64,000 bases of DNA from Gemmatimonadaceae bacterium (GTDB lineage Bacteria; Gemmatimonadota; Gemmatimonadetes; Gemmatimonadales; Gemmatimonadaceae): contig JACVCD010000001.1 in the NCBI GenBank assembly GCA_016742275.1, positions 248,001-312,000 on the forward strand, in the 5' to 3' direction. Below are positions 54,958-62,695 of this stretch, in pieces. The position numbers and the translations under genes were made by a program. The notes beneath the pieces were generated by a model. The model had not been told where the DNA came from. It was given only the letters and a program-made list of their open reading frames with translations, and did no database searches. The first letter of the stretch is position 1; each line of letters opens with the position of its first letter.

Positions 54958-56403
54958 GTGTCCAGACTTCCTGACACCCTCGGCGCGCTCAAGCGTTCCG
55001 GCTACGCCACTAACCGCCCCGCATCTGTCAAAGATGAGATTCGGCGAAACCTGATTGCCCGCATTCAGGATGGTGGACCGCTTTTCCGCGGAGTGCTTGG
55101 ATATGAAGACAGCGTGATGCCCCAAATTGTTAATGCGCTGTTGGCGCGGCACAATTTCATCCTGCTCGGACTGAGGGGTCAGGCCAAGTCACGTATCCTG
55201 CGTGCACTTGTCTCACTACTCGATGAAGTCATGCCCATCGTCGCCGGCAGTGAAGTAAACGACGATCCATTTCGTCCTATCAGCAAGTACGCGCGCAATC
55301 TGCTGCAGGAGCATGGGGACGACACGCCCATTGCCTGGGTGTCGCGTGATCAACGCTTCGTGGAGAAACTCGCCACACCGGATGTGACTGTTGCCGACAT
55401 CATTGGTGATGTGGATCCCATCAAGGCGGCACGTGGCGGGCATCTGCTGAGCGATGAGCTCACGATTCACTATGGCATGTTGCCGCGCGCGAATCGTGGT
55501 GTGTTTGCACTCAACGAATTGCCCGATCTCGCCGGCAAGGTGCAGGTGGGACTGTTCAATATCATGCAGGAAGGTGATGTGCAGATCAAAGGCTATCCGG
55601 TGCGGCTCGCATTGGATGTGCTGCTCTGCTTCACCGCCAACCCTGAAGACTACACGGCGCGTGGCAAGATCATCACGCCACTCAAGGATCGCATTGGCAG
55701 CGAAATTATCACGCACTACCCCGAACAGGTGGAGCTGGGTGTGCAGATCACACAGCAGGAGGCGTGGACCAATCGCGGCGACAGCGTCGACATTCGTGTA
55801 CCGGATTTGATTGCCGAAGTCGTAGAGCGTGTGGCCTTCGAAGCCCGGGATGACAAGCGCATCGACAAGCGCAGTGGTGTGTCGCAGCGAATGCCCATCA
55901 CGGCCATGGAGAACGTGGTATCGAACGCCGAGGCACGCGCACTGAGACAGGGCGATCGCGAAGCGGTTCCACGCATTGCCGATGTGTATGCGGCGCTGCC
56001 GGCCATCACGGGCAAGATCGAACTCGAGTACGAAGGTGAGCTCGTTGGCGGTGCAGCCATTGCCCGCGAACTCATTCGCCGTGCTTGTCATGCCACACTT
56101 GAAGCACGCACCGGCCACATCGACACCGATGGCATCGTGATGTGGTTCGATCAGGGCAGCGCGTTGCAGGTGGGCGACGACATTTCCATGAGTCTCGTGC
56201 GCCAGGGCTTTGATGTCGTCCCGGGACTGGTGGATATCGTGACCCATCTCGGTCTCGCACCCCAGGACGATGACGCGCTGGTCGTGGTGGCGTGCGAACT
56301 GGTACTTGAAGCCCTCGTAGCGCGCCGCAAGATCTCGCGCTCGGAAGCGGGCACGTATGGCCGCGCCGAGCGGGAAACGCGAAGGAAGCGGGACGATTAT
56401 TAA
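54958..56403 (+). CDS. MoxR/ChlI-like AAA+ ATPase
   Basis: Encodes 481 residues if the GTG at 54958 is the start (MSRLPDTLGALKRSGY); the frame is open upstream to 54829, but that part is not homologous in style. The AAA+ core has Walker A GLRGQAKS (71-78), a Walker B-like GVFALNELPDL and sensor segment LCFTANPEDYTARGKIITPL, DRIGSEI. This is the magnesium-chelatase-I/MoxR class of ATPases, which work with VWA-domain partners. A VWA protein of the right type is at 61281, 5 kb away. The substrate complex is not known. Confidence 0.85.
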   Translation: MSRLPDTLGALKRSGYATNRPASVKDEIRRNLIARIQDGGPLFRGVLGYEDSVMPQIVNALLARHNFILLGLRGQAKSRILRALVSLLDEVMPIVAGSEVNDDPFRPISKYARNLLQEHGDDTPIAWVSRDQRFVEKLATPDVTVADIIGDVDPIKAARGGHLLSDELTIHYGMLPRANRGVFALNELPDLAGKVQVGLFNIMQEGDVQIKGYPVRLALDVLLCFTANPEDYTARGKIITPLKDRIGSEIITHYPEQVELGVQITQQEAWTNRGDSVDIRVPDLIAEVVERVAFEARDDKRIDKRSGVSQRMPITAMENVVSNAEARALRQGDREAVPRIADVYAALPAITGKIELEYEGELVGGAAIARELIRRACHATLEARTGHIDTDGIVMWFDQGSALQVGDDISMSLVRQGFDVVPGLVDIVTHLGLAPQDDDALVVVACELVLEALVARRKISRSEAGTYGRAERETRRKRDDY

Positions 56404-56446
56404 CGAGACATATCTTGTTAATCTGCCATATAGGAAATTTTCTTAG

Positions 56447-56477
56447 CCTTCGGGATTCCTCATCCCCCTCCCGAAGG
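56447..56477 (+). promoter_or_regulatory. Hairpin covering the ribosome binding site of the TonB receptor gene
   Basis: CCTTCGGGA (56447-56455) and TCCCGAAGG (56469-56477) form a perfect 9-base-pair stem ending one base before the ATG at 56479. The likely Shine-Dalgarno GAAGG is the end of the 3' strand, so it would be hidden when folded. This could limit translation or be opened by a factor. Confidence 0.6.
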
Positions 56478-56478
56478 C

Positions 56479-58563
56479 ATGAAAAAACTCTCCGCCCTCA
56501 CATCGTTCCTGTTGCCCGCTGTTCTCCCTGTCACGCTGGAAGCCCAGCAGCGCGACACCTCTGCACGCAACATTGAACCCGTGTCGGTGCGCGGTTCCCG
56601 TGCACCATCAGTGACCGGAGGCGCCACGAGCGTGGTGATCCGTCCTGATTCACTGCCAGTTCCACTGCTGGCCGCTCCGCAACTGGCTGACGTACTGCGT
56701 CAGACAGCCTTCGTTCTGGTTCGCCAGAACTCGCGCGGTGAAATGGAGATCGGTGTGCGTGGCAGCGACTCGCGTCAGGCCGCCGTGCTGCTGGACGGTC
56801 TCCCGCTCACCATTGGTTGGGATTCCCGCACCGATCCGTCGCTGCTTCCCACAACCGGTATCGAAACGATCACCGTCGTGCGCGGTCTGTCGAGTGTACT
56901 CGGCGGCGCCAACACGTTGGGCGGCATCATCCGCATGGACCTCAATGCCCCCGTTTCGCGCAACACGCCCCAGACGGCGTCACTGCGCGTCGGCACCGGC
57001 ATCGATCAGTACAGCGGACGCGTGATCTCGGCCAACGGTGTCGCACCGTTCAGTGTGGGCAACGGTACACTGCGCATTCGTGGTGGCATCACGTCGCGCG
57101 CACGTGACGGTTTCGCGCTCTCGGGCGGTGACGCGGGCGATGGCTTCACCGGCGGCGCTGCTGATCCGGGTGATGCCGGCAACTCCAAGCTTCGCACCAA
57201 CACTGACCAGAAGCAGCTCGATGGTTTTGCTGCCCTGCGCTGGGATCACAACTCCGGCGCGTACATCGGTGTCACGGCCACCGGATACGACACCGAACGT
57301 GGTGTCGCACCGGAACAGCACATCACGGCGCCGCGCTATTGGCGCTATCCGTCGCAGACCCGTACGCTCGGCATGGTCAATGCCGGTACCGGTGTGCGAA
57401 AGACACCGCTCGGTTTTGGTTCGCTGTCGGCGAGTGCGGGCACATCGAAGCAGGAACTCGAAATCGAGACGTACGCCAACCGGCAGTACGCCACGGTGTC
57501 GGCGCGTGAACTTGGCTCCGAACGCAGCAACATTGCGCGCATTGAAGGATCGCACTCGTTGCCGCTCAACATGCAGTTGCGTGTTGCCGCCACGAGCAGC
57601 GATGTGCAGTACGATGAAACACTGGCCGCCGAAAATCCGGCGTCGGTGGCCACACGGTATCAGCAGAAGCTCACGAGCTTTGGTGCGGAACTCGATTTGC
57701 CGTTGTTCTCGCGCTTCCTGCTGAGTGGTGGTGTGGTGCAGGATGAAGCCAAGACGCCGAAGACCGGCGGCCGCACGTCGCTCGGCACGCTCACGCAGAC
57801 CGGCTGGCGCGTGGGTTCGACGTTCAAGGTGAACGACGGTGTGCGTCTTCATGCTTCAGTGAGCGAGCGTGCGCGTTTTGCTGCGCTGCGCGAGCTCTAC
57901 AGCGGCGCACTCAATCGCTTTGATCCCAATCCCAATCTGCTCCCGGAAACGTTGCTCGGCTTTGAAGCCGGCGTGACGCTCGACGGCGGTGTGTTCGCAG
58001 AAAAGGGACTGCAGATGCAGCTGGTCGGCTTTGCCCATCGTCTCGATGACGCCGTCGTGCGTATCACGCTGCCGAACCGTCTCTTCCGTCGCATCAACCG
58101 CGACGAGATCAAGAGCCAGGGCGCCGAAGCATTGGTGTCGTGGACACCGTCAGGCCTGCGCGGCACAACGTTCACGGGCGATGCCACGCTGCAGCGCATC
58201 CGTGTGTACGATCAGACGATCACGAGCGGCAGCAATGAACGCTTCCCCGAGCACAACCCGGAGCGTCGCGCATCACTGGCCGTGATCTCGCCCGCCTTCG
58301 CCGGCATCCGCGCCAGCGCCATGGCGCGTCACATCGGCACGCAGTACTGCCAGCATCCCGACCTCGGCCGTCAGGTCGAACTCAAGTCGCAGACCATCGG
58401 TGACGCCGCCCTGCAGCGTGGCTTCAGCGTGCGCCGCGGCGGACTACTGCAGCGCCTCACCGCGCTGGTCGCGATGGACAACGTGGGCAACGTGACGGCG
58501 TACGATCAGTGCGGACTGCCTCAGGCGGGAAGGACACTGCGGTTTGGGCTGACGCTGCAGTAA
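56479..58563 (+). CDS. TonB-dependent outer-membrane receptor
   Basis: Encodes 694 residues. A signal peptide (MKKLSALTSFLLPAVLPVTLEA) precedes a plug domain (about 35-150), with APQLADVLRQTAFVLVRQNS, GVRGSDSRQAAVLLDGLPL and VVRGLSSVLGGANTLGGII, the typical plug motifs. The rest is the 22-strand barrel, ending in LRFGLTLQ. Receptors of this fold import iron chelates, cobalamin or other large molecules; the ligand is not evident. The upstream leader has a hairpin over the ribosome binding site. The stop TAA is followed by a palindromic repeat. Confidence 0.9.
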   Translation: MKKLSALTSFLLPAVLPVTLEAQQRDTSARNIEPVSVRGSRAPSVTGGATSVVIRPDSLPVPLLAAPQLADVLRQTAFVLVRQNSRGEMEIGVRGSDSRQAAVLLDGLPLTIGWDSRTDPSLLPTTGIETITVVRGLSSVLGGANTLGGIIRMDLNAPVSRNTPQTASLRVGTGIDQYSGRVISANGVAPFSVGNGTLRIRGGITSRARDGFALSGGDAGDGFTGGAADPGDAGNSKLRTNTDQKQLDGFAALRWDHNSGAYIGVTATGYDTERGVAPEQHITAPRYWRYPSQTRTLGMVNAGTGVRKTPLGFGSLSASAGTSKQELEIETYANRQYATVSARELGSERSNIARIEGSHSLPLNMQLRVAATSSDVQYDETLAAENPASVATRYQQKLTSFGAELDLPLFSRFLLSGGVVQDEAKTPKTGGRTSLGTLTQTGWRVGSTFKVNDGVRLHASVSERARFAALRELYSGALNRFDPNPNLLPETLLGFEAGVTLDGGVFAEKGLQMQLVGFAHRLDDAVVRITLPNRLFRRINRDEIKSQGAEALVSWTPSGLRGTTFTGDATLQRIRVYDQTITSGSNERFPEHNPERRASLAVISPAFAGIRASAMARHIGTQYCQHPDLGRQVELKSQTIGDAALQRGFSVRRGGLLQRLTALVAMDNVGNVTAYDQCGLPQAGRTLRFGLTLQ

Positions 58564-58577
58564 GGCAACAGCAAACT

Positions 58578-58691
58578 GCGGAAGCGTAACAGCGGAAGCG
58601 AAAGGCGGAAGCCAAACCCGGAAGCGAAGGCCCGGGACTTGGCTTCCGCTTTTTTGCATCCGTTACTTCGCGTCCGCTGGTTCGCTACCGC
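58578..58691. repeat. Two-arm palindrome between the TonB receptor and rfbB
   Basis: Left units start at 58578, 58592, 58605 and 58618 (CCGGAAGC), spacing 14, 13 and 13. Right units start at 58642 (GCTTCCGC), 58656 (GCATCCGT), 58670 (GCGTCCGC) and 58684 (GCTACCGC), spacing 14 each. CCCGGG lies at the axis. AACAGCAAACT precedes the left arm, and CGTTCGCTGTTC follows the right. The last unit overlaps the stop codon of rfbB (58685-58687). Confidence 0.9.
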
Positions 58692-59725
58692 CGTTCGCTG
58701 TTCAAATACCAACGTACCGTGTCGCTTACACCTAACTCAAAGGTTGTCGTCGCCTGCATTCCCATCTCTGTCTGCAGGCGATTTCCGTTCAACGCGTATC
58801 GCCGGTCGTGTCCCAATCGATCAGTCACATGCAACACCAGTGATATGCAAGCCACTCCCCTGGCCGCTGGGCAATTCGGATAGCGCTCGGCCAACGTGAG
58901 GTCGGCGGCAAACGCCGCATCGATTGCTGCGCATAGCGTGTGGACCACCTCGAGATTGCTGCACTCGTAGTTGCCGGCGAGGTTGTACGACCCGTGGGCT
59001 GATGGGGAGTTCAGCAAGCCGGTCAGCATACGCGCATGATCGGTCACATGCAGCCACTCACGTCGCTGCAGACCATCACCGTATACGGGCAGCGACTCAC
59101 CAGCCAGCGCGCGAGTGATCATGAGCGGCATGAGCTTCTCTGCATGCTGCCATGGGCCGTAGTTGTTGGCGCAATGCGTCATCACATACGGCAATCCGAA
59201 TGTGTATCCCCAGCTCCGCACCAGATGATCGGCGGCTGCTTTGCTCGCCGCATAGGGAGAGCTGGGCCGATATGGTGCGGACTCAGTCACCGGTGCGGCG
59301 TTGGCATCGAGCGGTCCGAACACCTCATCGGTGCTCACATGGTGAAATCGCACACCATCCCGCCATACACCATTCCGCTGCCATGCCGCACGTGCCGCAT
59401 CGAGCAGCACCTGCGTCCCCACCACATTTGTGCGCACAAACGCCGCCGGCCCGGCAATGCTGCGATCTACATGCGATTCGGCCGCGAGATGCAGCACTCG
59501 TGTGATGTCGTGGTCGGCGAATACACGATTGACCGCGTCTAGGTCAGCCACATCGCCGTGTATCAGCGTCACCTGCCCCGATTGCTCGAGTGACGACAGC
59601 CCCTCGCGACGCGAGGCGTACGTAAGTGCATCGAGCACCACCACGCGTTCACTCGCGTGGCGCGCACACCAGTGATGCAGGAAGTTGAGGCCGACAAAGC
59701 CGGCACCACCGGAGATCAGGAGCAT
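58685..59725 (-). CDS. rfbB: dTDP-glucose 4,6-dehydratase
   Basis: Encodes 346 residues. RfbB makes dTDP-4-keto-6-deoxyglucose, the first committed step to rhamnose and other deoxysugars of surface glycans. The NAD Rossmann motif is GGAGFVGLNFLHHW, the active-site Tyr and Lys are in YAASKAAADHLV, and HVSTDEVFG holds the catalytic acidic pair. Other rml genes are not in the window. The last codons and stop (SERR, TAG) are encoded within a palindromic repeat unit, so the repeat may have redefined the C-terminus. A second repeat stands just upstream. Confidence 0.9.
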   Translation of the reverse strand: MLLISGGAGFVGLNFLHHWCARHASERVVVLDALTYASRREGLSSLEQSGQVTLIHGDVADLDAVNRVFADHDITRVLHLAAESHVDRSIAGPAAFVRTNVVGTQVLLDAARAAWQRNGVWRDGVRFHHVSTDEVFGPLDANAAPVTESAPYRPSSPYAASKAAADHLVRSWGYTFGLPYVMTHCANNYGPWQHAEKLMPLMITRALAGESLPVYGDGLQRREWLHVTDHARMLTGLLNSPSAHGSYNLAGNYECSNLEVVHTLCAAIDAAFAADLTLAERYPNCPAARGVACISLVLHVTDRLGHDRRYALNGNRLQTEMGMQATTTFELGVSDTVRWYLNSERR

Positions 59726-59743
59726 GGGAAAGACTCAAGGCTT

Positions 59744-59883
59744 GTGAACTGCAAACTGCGGAAGCGCAGGGGCGGAAGCGATAGACGGAAGCCAAGAGCG
59801 GAAGCCAACTCGCGGTCCCGCGAATGGCTTCCGAGCGTTTGCTTCCGCCACCTCGCTTCCGCTTCTCCGCTTCCGCAGTTCAC
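59744..59883. repeat. Two-arm palindrome between rfbB and the MFS gene
   Basis: Left units start at 59758, 59772, 59785 (ACGGAAGC) and 59798 (spacing 14, 13 and 13, as at 58.6 kb). Right units start at 59827 (GCTTCCGA), 59841, 59855 and 59869 (spacing 14 each). The ends are exact complements: GTGAACTGC (59744-59752) and GCAGTTCAC (59875-59883). The axis has CGCGG-TC-CCGCG (59811-59822). This is the most complete copy and defines the probable element borders. Confidence 0.92.
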
Positions 59884-59885
59884 CC

Positions 59886-61241
59886 TCAGATCTCCCGCCA
59901 AAACCGTCCTCGTCTCCATGCCACCGCCGACGCTCCTGCCAGCACCACCGCACTCGCCCCAATCGCATGCGATGCCGTAATCGCCCGCGCCAGCGCACCA
60001 AGTGCAAATGCCCCCACAGCCTGCGACAACCCCACAAACACCAGCGAATAGAACGCCATCAATCGACCGCGGAATCGCTCTTCGACCAACAGCTGCAGCA
60101 CGCCGTTACTAAGCGCATTGAACATGATCATGGCCCCTCCCGTGAGCAGCAGCAGCACATAGGCAAGCCACAACACCTGCGTGTACGCAAACGCCAGCAG
60201 CAGCACAGGAAACATCAATGCCGCTCCAATCAGTACTGGCCCCTTGTGTGCACGATGCGACACGGGCCCAGCCACCAACAGAGCGCCAATGAGTCCACCA
60301 ATGCCCAACATCGCCAACAGCGCCCCGTAGCCCTCTGCGCCAAGCCCCAGCTGATCGCGCGCTACCACCGGCATGATGGAGATGAACGGCCCGCCGAGCA
60401 CCGCACCAATGGTGACGAGTATCAACAACTCGCGCACGGAACCCGGTTGCATGAGATGCCGCAGCCCCTCGACCGCACCATCGGTAGTCTGCCGCAATAT
60501 CGTCCGCAGCCCACGCCCGCCCCCTTCGCTTCCGCTAGTTGGCATCCGCAACTTCGCTTCCGCCCCCTCGCTTCCGCTGTTCACTGTTCCTTCAAGCCTG
60601 ATTCGCGACAACCCAAACAGCACCCACCCAAACGACACCGCATTCAACCCAAAACACCACGCGATCCCCAACTTCCCGATCACTATGCCGCCCACTGCCG
60701 GCCCCAGCACACGCGCCAGATTGAATCCACTTGAGTTGATGGCAATGGCGGGCTGCAGGTCATTGCGTCCCACCAACTGAATGATGAGACTCTGCCGTGC
60801 CGGAATCTCCACCGCACTCAGGCATCCCTGCACAAGAGACAGGACCACCAGGAACGCGATCGACACGTGTCCAGTCACAGTCACCGCGAATAGCACAGCC
60901 GCCTGCAGGAGAAACAGCGCCTGCGTGATGCGCACGATACAGAGCTTGTTGCCGAGGTCTACTAGCGCGCCCGCATGCATGCTGAAGAGCACGATGGGGA
61001 CAGCGCCCATGCTGGCCACGAGACCAACGATGAACGCCGAGTTGGAGAGCTCGAGTGAGAGCCAGCCAACGGCCATCGTCTGCATCCACGTCCCGATGAG
61101 CGACAGCGTTTGCCCGGTCCAGAACACCCGGAAGTTCCGGTGCTCGCGCAGCACTCGGAACGGATTGCGGGAGCCGGCCTGCTCCCCTGCCGCTTGTTCC
61201 TCGGCGGGATCGCTTTCGCTGCTTCGCGCGTACAAACTCAT
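59886..61241 (-). CDS. MFS transporter of the enterobactin-exporter-like family, with repeat insert
   Basis: Encodes 451 residues from the ATG at 61241; a longer start at 61292 is possible. Twelve membrane segments are expected. The N-terminal FRVFWTGQTLSLIGTWMQT and the A-box-like QGCLSAVEIPARQSLI are typical of the MFS_3 group (EntS-like exporters). The loop between halves (about 219-240) contains an insert encoding SGSE, AEA, LRMP and SGSE units, derived from a four-unit GCGGAAGC arm. The substrate is unknown. It lies upstream of rfbB in the same direction, with a palindrome between. Confidence 0.88.
   Translation of the reverse strand: MSLYARSSESDPAEEQAAGEQAGSRNPFRVLREHRNFRVFWTGQTLSLIGTWMQTMAVGWLSLELSNSAFIVGLVASMGAVPIVLFSMHAGALVDLGNKLCIVRITQALFLLQAAVLFAVTVTGHVSIAFLVVLSLVQGCLSAVEIPARQSLIIQLVGRNDLQPAIAINSSGFNLARVLGPAVGGIVIGKLGIAWCFGLNAVSFGWVLFGLSRIRLEGTVNSGSEGAEAKLRMPTSGSEGGGRGLRTILRQTTDGAVEGLRHLMQPGSVRELLILVTIGAVLGGPFISIMPVVARDQLGLGAEGYGALLAMLGIGGLIGALLVAGPVSHRAHKGPVLIGAALMFPVLLLAFAYTQVLWLAYVLLLLTGGAMIMFNALSNGVLQLLVEERFRGRLMAFYSLVFVGLSQAVGAFALGALARAITASHAIGASAVVLAGASAVAWRRGRFWREI
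60528..60577. repeat. Single four-unit GCTTCCGC arm inside the MFS gene
   Basis: Units start at 60528 (GCTTCCGC), 60542 (GCATCCGC), 60556 and 60570, at the standard 14-base spacing. TGTTCAC follows, as at the ends of the intergenic elements. Because 14 is not a multiple of three, successive units are read in different frames on the coding strand: SGS, AEA, RMP, SGS. The total still keeps the gene open. It lies in the central cytoplasmic loop. Confidence 0.9.
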
Positions 61242-61280
61242 GGGGTGAAGGTTAACGGGGCGCGGTCGACCGGAGAGCGC

Positions 61281-62555
61281 ATGCGGTTTCACACGTATAC
61301 CAAGTTCAACCCGCAGCTATCGGATGCGGTGGACCTGCAGGCGCTGCTCGACCAGCTGGCCGACTTCCTGCTGCAGTCGGGCTTTGCCGGCGGCGGTAGT
61401 GGCAACTACTGGGGCGAACCCGGTGATGAGCCCGATCGGTCACTCGATGCCCTGAAGGAAGCCATTCTGCAGGCGCTTATTGAGAGCGGACAGATCACGC
61501 CGGAGATGCTGCAGGCCCTGCGGGGCGAGGGCGATGAGGTGAGCGAGGAGAAACTCGCGCAGCTGCTCGATGGCCTGGTGCAGCGTCTCATGCAGGACGG
61601 GTTTCTCAGCATGAATGGCGACGGAGATCCTGATGCCAATCGTCCGGTCACCGGCAAAGGGTCAATCTCTCAGGCGGCCGCCCGTGATGTGCAGTTCTCG
61701 CTTACGTCCAAGGGTACGGATTTCCTGGGCTTCAAGACGCTGCGTCATCTGCTTGGCAGCTTCGGCAAGAGCAGCATCGGCAGTCACGACACACCGCAGT
61801 TGGCGACAGGTGTGGAGAGTGATGCGTGGAGCAAGCCGTACGAGTTTGGCGATACGCTGAATCTTGATGTGCCGGCTACACTGGCCAACGCGTTGGGTCG
61901 CACGGGATCGCTCGATGTGCCGATCGATCTCGACTACACCGATCTCATGGTGCGACAGAGTGAGTTTCGGTCGAGCTGCGCCACGGTGCTGATGCTCGAC
62001 TGTTCGCACAGCATGATTCTGTATGGCGAAGATCGGTTCACGCCCGCCAAGAAAGTCGCACTGGCCCTGACCCATCTCATTCGCACGCAGTTTCCTGGCG
62101 ACACCATTCGTGTGGTGCTCTTCCACGACAGCGCGGAGGAGATCCCCATGGCCACGCTGGCCGGGTCACAGGTGGGACCGTATCACACCAATACAGCTGA
62201 AGGACTCAAGCTCGCTCGTCGCCTGCTGCTCGCGCAGAAGAAGGACATGCGCCAGATCATCATGATCACGGATGGCAAGCCGAGCGCGCTGACCATGCCC
62301 GACGGGCAGATCTACAAGAACTCCATGGGTCTCGACGGCTACGTGATTGCCGAAACACTGCGTGAGGTGGCCGCCTGCCGGAAGAGTGGCATCATGATCA
62401 ACACCTTCATGCTGGCCCGCGACCGGGCGCTCGTGGAGTTCGTGAAGCGCGTAAGTGAGATCAGCCGCGGCAAGGCGTACTTCACCAATACCATGAGCCT
62501 CGGGCAGTTCGTGCTCATGGATTTTCTCAAGCGAAAGACGAAGCGGGTGAGCTGA
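61281..62555 (+). CDS. VWA-domain protein, probable partner of the AAA ATPase
   Basis: Encodes 424 residues from the ATG at 61281, chosen because homologous-looking sequence begins with [20 protein letters not shown]; the frame is open further upstream inside the divergent gene. The N-terminal half is helical and acidic. The von Willebrand A domain (about 230-424) has an intact MIDAS: D240, S242 and S244 in MLDCSHSM, and later ITDGKPSAL. This type usually works with MoxR/ChlI-like ATPases in metal insertion or complex assembly. The MFS gene starts 39 bases away on the other strand. Confidence 0.85.
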   Translation: MRFHTYTKFNPQLSDAVDLQALLDQLADFLLQSGFAGGGSGNYWGEPGDEPDRSLDALKEAILQALIESGQITPEMLQALRGEGDEVSEEKLAQLLDGLVQRLMQDGFLSMNGDGDPDANRPVTGKGSISQAAARDVQFSLTSKGTDFLGFKTLRHLLGSFGKSSIGSHDTPQLATGVESDAWSKPYEFGDTLNLDVPATLANALGRTGSLDVPIDLDYTDLMVRQSEFRSSCATVLMLDCSHSMILYGEDRFTPAKKVALALTHLIRTQFPGDTIRVVLFHDSAEEIPMATLAGSQVGPYHTNTAEGLKLARRLLLAQKKDMRQIIMITDGKPSALTMPDGQIYKNSMGLDGYVIAETLREVAACRKSGIMINTFMLARDRALVEFVKRVSEISRGKAYFTNTMSLGQFVLMDFLKRKTKRVS

Positions 62556-62695
62556 CGACTTGCACCCTCCCTTGCTTGCCCTTTGGAGCATGAGTGCACA
62601 TTCTAGACGCGATGGTCGATGAAAAGCAATTCGTATTGCAGGTGTTGATCTCTCCGGAATAGAACCCGGCCGACCGATTCCCCTTGAGGTTTGCC
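62556..62695. other. Intergenic boundary before a compositionally different gene
   Basis: Between the VWA gene and the last gene, composition shifts from GC-rich to more AT-rich from about 62590. GCAAT-TCGT-ATTGC (about 62624-62637) is a small inverted repeat that may belong to the promoter of the following gene. No terminator, tRNA end or direct repeat marking an insertion site could be made out. A promoter is not clear. Confidence 0.4.

Noticed and set aside
62556-62695. Integration site (tRNA end or direct repeat) next to the atypical last gene
   Set aside because: I looked for a tRNA-like sequence, a transposase end or matching direct repeats and found none; the right border of any island is outside the window.
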